Assembly: GCA_030435675.1 (NCBI GenBank)
Contig: CM059623.1
Span: 16,514,205 to 16,578,204 of the forward strand
Origin: Steinernema hermaphroditum
Lineage: Eukaryota; Nematoda; Chromadorea; Rhabditida; Steinernematidae
Direction: 5' to 3'
DNA: 64,000 nt
The translations under genes were made by a program, and so were the position numbers. The notes below the pieces were generated by a model that worked only from the letters and a program-made list of their open reading frames with translations, did not search any database and had not been told where the DNA came from. This document shows positions 59,249-64,000 of this stretch, piece by piece (the first letter of the stretch is position 1; the number at the start of each line of letters is the position of its first letter).

Positions 59249-60782
59249 GTGCGATCCAATCAGTTACCGTACCCACGATGAACAGCAATCCATCACTGAG
59301 TGAGCGCAGAAATAAAGAATTACCATGACAGTCGCTCAGCTTCCGCACCACTGCCAAATTCGTTAAAAGTTGTAGTGAGACCATAGGAAAAAAGATTATC
59401 TAACTGATTGTTAAAAGGAATATTAACCGGATAGGGAACAGAGGCTCGGGAGACTCATAGCAGTCACGCAATACACATGACTAGTGTATACACATAAAGA
59501 CGAAAAGAGTTCGATTGTGTAATGTGGTTCTAATGTGAAAAAAATATCACTTTGCAGAATATAAAATTCATCCCTTCAACAGCTTTACATCTTCTGAACT
59601 TGAATCCCCCTTTCAATAATTATTAAGACCTCATAAAGTTCATAGGGAACATATGGGATGTAGGGAACACTCAGGTACCATGCGTACATAAGCGCTCCAC
59701 AAGCCCTCTTCTTTATGGAAATAGGACAAAAGTTGGTGAGCAAGGATGCCGCATATTTTTAACGGACATAGAACCCGCATTCGTAATAAATTTTTTTCCA
59801 GTTTATATACTTATACTTCTAGTCCTCCCGTTTGCCCCCAGTCTCGAGTCATTTTTCATGATACATGTTTGACCGTTTCCTTGCAAGCCGGCAGCGTTCG
59901 CATTTCTTGTTCTAATAAACGCAGTTTTCGTTTGTTGGTCATTGATACCATGAGATCACTCTGATTAGCCATCTCTGTGATAGCTATCGTCGACTACGAG
60001 CTTCTCTCAGTTTATTAAGTGGACACATTATTGACATGTTTGCAAAATGTTGTTCTAATGGATCATTTACCGACTAACCGGATCGCTTATTCAGCGCCTT
60101 GACCATTGTTTTTGCATTGTTGAACGTCAACGCCGTCCGAGTCTGTGACCCCAGCGATCAGTCAGGTCGACCAATCGCTTTGTCGTCCGCTCGAATGAGC
60201 CGTGCGAGCAGTCGCTCTTTCACGTTACCCGGCTCCCAATAAGCCTGGAACACCGCGGCTGCCCTATCCATCTGGCCAAGAAGCTCTTCACCGACGTCCG
60301 ATCATCCGCTCTGCCAAGTCGAGCAACATTCGCGGCAACACCAAAGTCTGCGACACCAGCCCCACGAGATTATGCTCTTCGTCCGCACCGCCAAGTTTAA
60401 GATGCCTGGAATTCCGATGTCTACGCCACCAGCCAAACTGATGATCTCTCCGTTATTTTTGCTACGCGTCAAGCGAAATCAGATTTTTTGTCGCTTTGAA
60501 GCTCGTACATGCTAGTAGGATCACTGTGTTCTATTCGGAAGTCGTGCTCGCCGATGAAGAACAAAGAAGATCAGCGACTACGGTGTGAAATTTGATCTCT
60601 TTTGTACCATAATAGGTATCGTGCACGGTGTAATGCCGTGATGAAGACTACAAACTGCTGACGTCTCCTTTGGGAGCCAGTTCCCTAAAGTGTTTAAAAG
60701 GGGATCATAGCACACCTCAAGAAGTAAATAGGATTCTACACAATCCTTTTGACTTTCGTTGAGTACTTTACTTTATTTTACT
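59249..60782. other. intergenic or intronic, repeat-derived patches
   Basis: The GC-rich stretch 60110-60650 contains family A/B-like words (GTGCACGGTGTAATGCCGTG near 60615) and an open frame at 60202-60441 that I regard as repeat-derived. Nothing else is supported. Confidence 0.35.
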
Positions 60783-61200
60783 TCATGAATCAAAGGCGTT
60801 ACGCCTTGCATGACACCGAAAATAGACAACAGAGGATATCACTTGTAGACGGCTTCATTCCTGGCGTGGTGTTGATGTCGAACCGGTCGTAGACGGCGCG
60901 CTTCACGGGGCATCTGGGAATTGGCGAAACTCCGGAAATGGCGGTGAAACTTCTTCTTCTCGGGCGTTTGCGGCACAGCGGACGCTTCTGAGCTCGCATA
61001 TGCTTCGAAAAGATGAGTCCCTGGTCCAGAAGTTGCGTTTTCGTCGGTGGTGGCGTCCTCAGAGCGTCGGCGACCTTCGGGATGACATTGCACGCAGCCG
61101 GATTCCTGGCGTCGGACATCTTGTTTGTCAGCGGTGGTGGGACTACGGCTTCCGGGTGTCCCAATTCCCTCTGGAAGCCGGAAAACTCATACATGCCACA
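60783..61200 (-). repeat. dispersed repeat family A, longest copy
   Basis: The inverted copy ends with the 'GGCGTAACGCCTTTGATTCA' tail and reaches further 5' than the others. It holds a 131-codon frame (60799-61194) with MRAQKRPLCRKRP and a GVSPIPRCPV section. Alignment with 14660-14970 is high through most of its length. Confidence 0.75.
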
Positions 61201-62673
61201 GGGTTTGCTGTCTGACCAACCGGACGCTCAGAGAGCGACCGGAGGGACCGACCGCTCGCCAACGCGACACGACAATAGTTTTTTTCTTCGTTGAGTACTC
61301 ATGAATGAAATACCTTAAGCAGCCCTTTCAACACAACTGTACTAATACCGAACGATTACTCACGACGAGTAAAGCTCAAGAGAAACTGTAGTTCTCTAGC
61401 CTCTCATGTTCTTCACATCTACGTACATTCGCTAACATTTTATCCAGGAAAATGTTATCGTCTACCTTGTTTACTATAAAAAAATCTATGCATCTTCCGT
61501 TTTATATTTGTCGGACTTCCATTTTGTTTATCCCGGAATCGATAACACGCGCTTCAAGTCAAATTTGTCTCCACCCAACCGATCGCTTTTCTAACTTTAT
61601 TCCCTCCTTCGATTCCCCCGGAAACGCCATGTCAAGCTCCTTCGCCATTGTTCAGAATCGGCGGCGCAGAAATGTCGCTATTCACAACTTTCAAACTCAC
61701 CACTTTCATAAGGCACATAAGGATGGGCGGAAGTCGTGGCGATGCTCGAATTATGCGCTGGCCAAAGGGGGCTGCATACATCGACTGTATACGGAAAGTC
61801 AGAAACTGCTTACGGTATTCTATGTGATATTCAATACAATATGTGGTTTTGTTTAGACAAAGGGCCAACACATTCACGAAATTGATCACAGTGTTTTCGA
61901 TGCTAGATTAGGAAGTAAGTTCGGCTAAGTATATGTTTAAGACGAAGAGACGAACAAAAGATTCAAAAAAGTTACATTCAATAACAGTTTGAATTATGCA
62001 GCCGAGGTTCCTAAAACCTGAGGTGACGCAGTAATTTGTAATACTTCGTGATTATCGTGAGCGCTACTTGTTGTAATCCAGAAAAAATTATGGGGCATGA
62101 AACGAGACGTTTTTTATTTTGCCCATATTCCAAAATAATATATGACAAAGATATTATTATATTTGCAGCTAAGTCAAGAAACTGCTTAATATGTTGCATT
62201 CGTTTTAATGGTGTAAGCTCTAAGACTCATTTAACCTATAGTAATAACTTCATCCAGTCGTACGTTGACTTGCAAATACAAATCTCGTCCAGGTTTGTGG
62301 CGCCTAAGCTTTAGGCCGACAATTGTAGTGGCGAGAAAGGTAATGACAAATAACTGAGGACTGAGCTCTGCTTTTCCCATTTGATCATCTTTCTTGGAAG
62401 ACGGAAAGAAGACGTGTGTAATCTTTTTAAAAAACAATTTAATTTCATTGAAGGAGTTCGATCCTATATATATGCTGTAAGATACCTAGGATACATACAT
62501 GACGTGGTCAAGCATTGGAACATGTGAAATGAAACAGCATATTCAAGAAACAGTATGATTTTTTGCAAGGCTAGTAAGTGAAAACAACGTGCGCGGTTAA
62601 TCGGACAACTTATTTCAAAAACTATTCAACATATATCTTTAGCCTTCTTGGCACTTCAGCACGACTGTTACAG
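61201..62673. other. spacer upstream of BED finger exons
   Basis: No exon could be joined here. Open frames at 61452-61856 (plus) and 61632-61889 (minus) have no recognised motif. Confidence 0.35.
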
Positions 62674-63261
62674 GTAACAACTCGGAACTAATCAGACGTC
62701 TCTGCTCCACAACAAATATCGACGATAACGTCGACCACGAGCGATCGATTACAGAAACCGGCATGGGAGGTGCGAGTGACGAAGCTGTTTCAGGCGAAGT
62801 GGAGCCGGATAATTTTGAAAACGCCTTGGAAAGCGACGAAACAATTCTGACGAAGACGCAGTTGGCGGGATTGATAGCCGAATATGCAAAAAATCAGGGT
62901 CATGATGTACAAGAGGTGAATTCAACTTATTTTAGTCGTTAACATCCGAATTTAGAACGCAGAGAGTACCGCTTCGACGTCTTTTGAATCGTTAAAGCCT
63001 GCTAAGGTTACATTCTTGAGGAACGCTGGCAGGAAGAAAACGCACCCTGTGTGGCATTTTTTTAAAGATCTCCGAGATCTGAGTACGATTAGTATGCCGC
63101 TATTGTCCTAATTTCTATTTACAGATGGCATTGGCGGAGTTAATTGTCTTCACTGTTCGTGGAGTGGTGAAGATCGAAGTCCAAACAATTTGAAGACTCA
63201 TCTCAAGAGATTCCATGAAAGCGATGGAATTTACGAGAGATTTTCGCTCATGCTTTCAAAG
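62674..63261 (+). CDS. BED-type zinc-finger protein (partial)
   Basis: Three exons join in phase: 62674-62915, 62956-63082 and 63125-63261. The first is acidic (EVEPDNFENALESDETI) and open upstream of its only Met, so it may be internal or trans-spliced. The BED finger is split by the second intron: KKTHPVWHFFKDLRDL, then VNCLHCSWSG (two Cys) and NNLKTHLKRFH (two His). BED fingers occur in chromatin proteins, transcription factors and hAT transposases; no transposase domain is visible. Two further exons would stay in phase, 63572-63642 and 63726 to the window edge, the last including RRGRPPT, an AT-hook-like motif, but their reality is uncertain. Confidence 0.78.
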
Positions 63262-64000
63262 GTATGTTCGGACTTTTTTGATGGAGAAGAAAGAGAATCT
63301 CAATTTTTATCGAAACCGATTCTCGAATCTCCTTTTCAATAATATCACACAACCCCCATGAAATCGAGTGTCCGAAATCACGATGAAGAGCGAGGCAAAG
63401 CAAGTTATAGTTACATAACTGACAGAAATGCATTTGTCTTCTAAATCCATGAACATAAAAAAGTATAAGAAGAATAGCGTCACTGAGGCAGAGTAAGAGA
63501 GTGTCATGTAATGATTTTCTCTTGAATATGGTTCTTGAAACTCTTGTTTTATTTGCAAAACCTTTTTTCAGCAAGACCGAAACAATTTCGCGTGGTGCAT
63601 CACCCCGTATTCGTGCTGCTTTCTTCCGTCCTTTCATAGGAAGTAAAGAAGCTATTCCTACTGGATTTGACCTTTACTATTTTTGAGATGTTTATCCTCG
63701 TATGGTCCTTCCGATTCCCCCTCAGCTTCTCCCTGCATCTGACTCCAGCACTGTCAACTTGCCCTTCTTCGTGGTGGTCTAGGCGAAAGCGGTCCCTTTT
63801 TATGTACATAGAGGGGCGCAGGGACCGACCGCCCGTCGATTGCGGCGTGTTTACCTTCGCCGCGAGGGACAACGCCGATGGAGGGAGAGGGGAGAAGAAC
63901 CAGTTCCAAGGGGGATTGGGAACGGCGGGTCGGGGTGGCGGAGGAATTGTCGTCACTCGACGGGGAAGACCGCCGACCGCCGTCGCCGACGCCATCTGCC
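63262..64000. other. 3' flank of BED gene, GC-rich window edge
   Basis: From about 63780 the base composition changes sharply to GC-rich. The stretch is open on the plus strand (possible BED-gene exon from 63726) and also on the minus strand (63995-63600, Pro/Arg-rich, starting MASATAVGGLPRR). At most one can be real, and the sequence alone does not decide. Confidence 0.35.

Noticed and set aside
60202..60441. 79-codon open frame
   Set aside because: It lies in GC-rich, repeat-related sequence, with no motif and no splice context.
1..64000. CRISPR arrays, rRNA, spliced-leader RNA or well-known miRNA genes
   Set aside because: I looked for spaced direct repeats, the SL1 sequence and common miRNA seeds by eye and found none; a covariance-model scan would be decisive.

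Overview
The window looks like a stretch of a clade V, strongylid-type nematode chromosome (hookworm-like). The evidence is the gene set: nematode chemoreceptor families (Sra/Srab and Srsx type), a CHK kinase-like protein, a BRA-1/BRA-2-like MYND protein and a divergent nuclear hormone receptor. Many introns are only 44-54 nt, and several start codons sit 2-15 nt behind a splice acceptor with no matching exon upstream, as expected for spliced-leader trans-splicing. Between the genes lie AT-rich spacers with many DNA transposons. No prokaryotic, organellar or viral gene was seen. All multi-exon models were built by hand, by matching reading-frame phase across GT-AG junctions.

Layout. 0.6-5.5 kb: a CHK kinase-like gene and a Sra/Srab-type chemoreceptor, both minus. 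8.0-9.3 kb: a dead Tc1/mariner element with perfect inverted ends. 10.8-13.4 kb: Aladin (nuclear pore), minus. 14.0-16.2 kb: a LINE remnant, a dispersed repeat and a Merlin element with an intact 8-bp target duplication. 16.7-18.0 kb: an Srsx-like receptor, plus, followed by a 95-bp direct repeat around a Tc1-like insertion. 22.5-23.7 kb: an Id-like helix-loop-helix protein. 25.3-27.4 kb: a fold-back element with a CCATGG-rich core and a palindromic MITE. 27.5-39.2 kb is the gene-dense core: N-myristoyltransferase (minus), a TSPAN13/31-type tetraspanin (plus), CMC2 (plus), a BRA-like MYND protein (minus), ZNF830 (plus) and ZER-1 (minus). 44.1-45.8 kb: a nuclear hormone receptor, minus. 45.8-58.9 kb: a gene-poor tract holding a long-armed Tc1-like element (51.9-53.6 kb), tRNA-like fragments and GC-richer, motif-dense blocks. 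58.9-64.0 kb: a candidate first exon and a BED zinc-finger gene that runs to or past the window edge.

The core genes are housekeeping and unrelated in pathway: protein myristoylation, cytochrome oxidase assembly, splicing-associated ZNF830, nuclear pore, and glycine N-degron ubiquitination. They are packed mostly as divergent or convergent neighbours. The flanks carry fast-evolving families (chemoreceptors, nuclear receptor, BED finger) and most of the transposons. The strongest leads are the Id-like HLH gene, the Merlin copy whose 5' coding part is replaced by a Ser/Gly-coding 12-bp minisatellite, the Tc1-like element whose inverted arms reach into its transposase gene, and the self-complementary CCATGG array.
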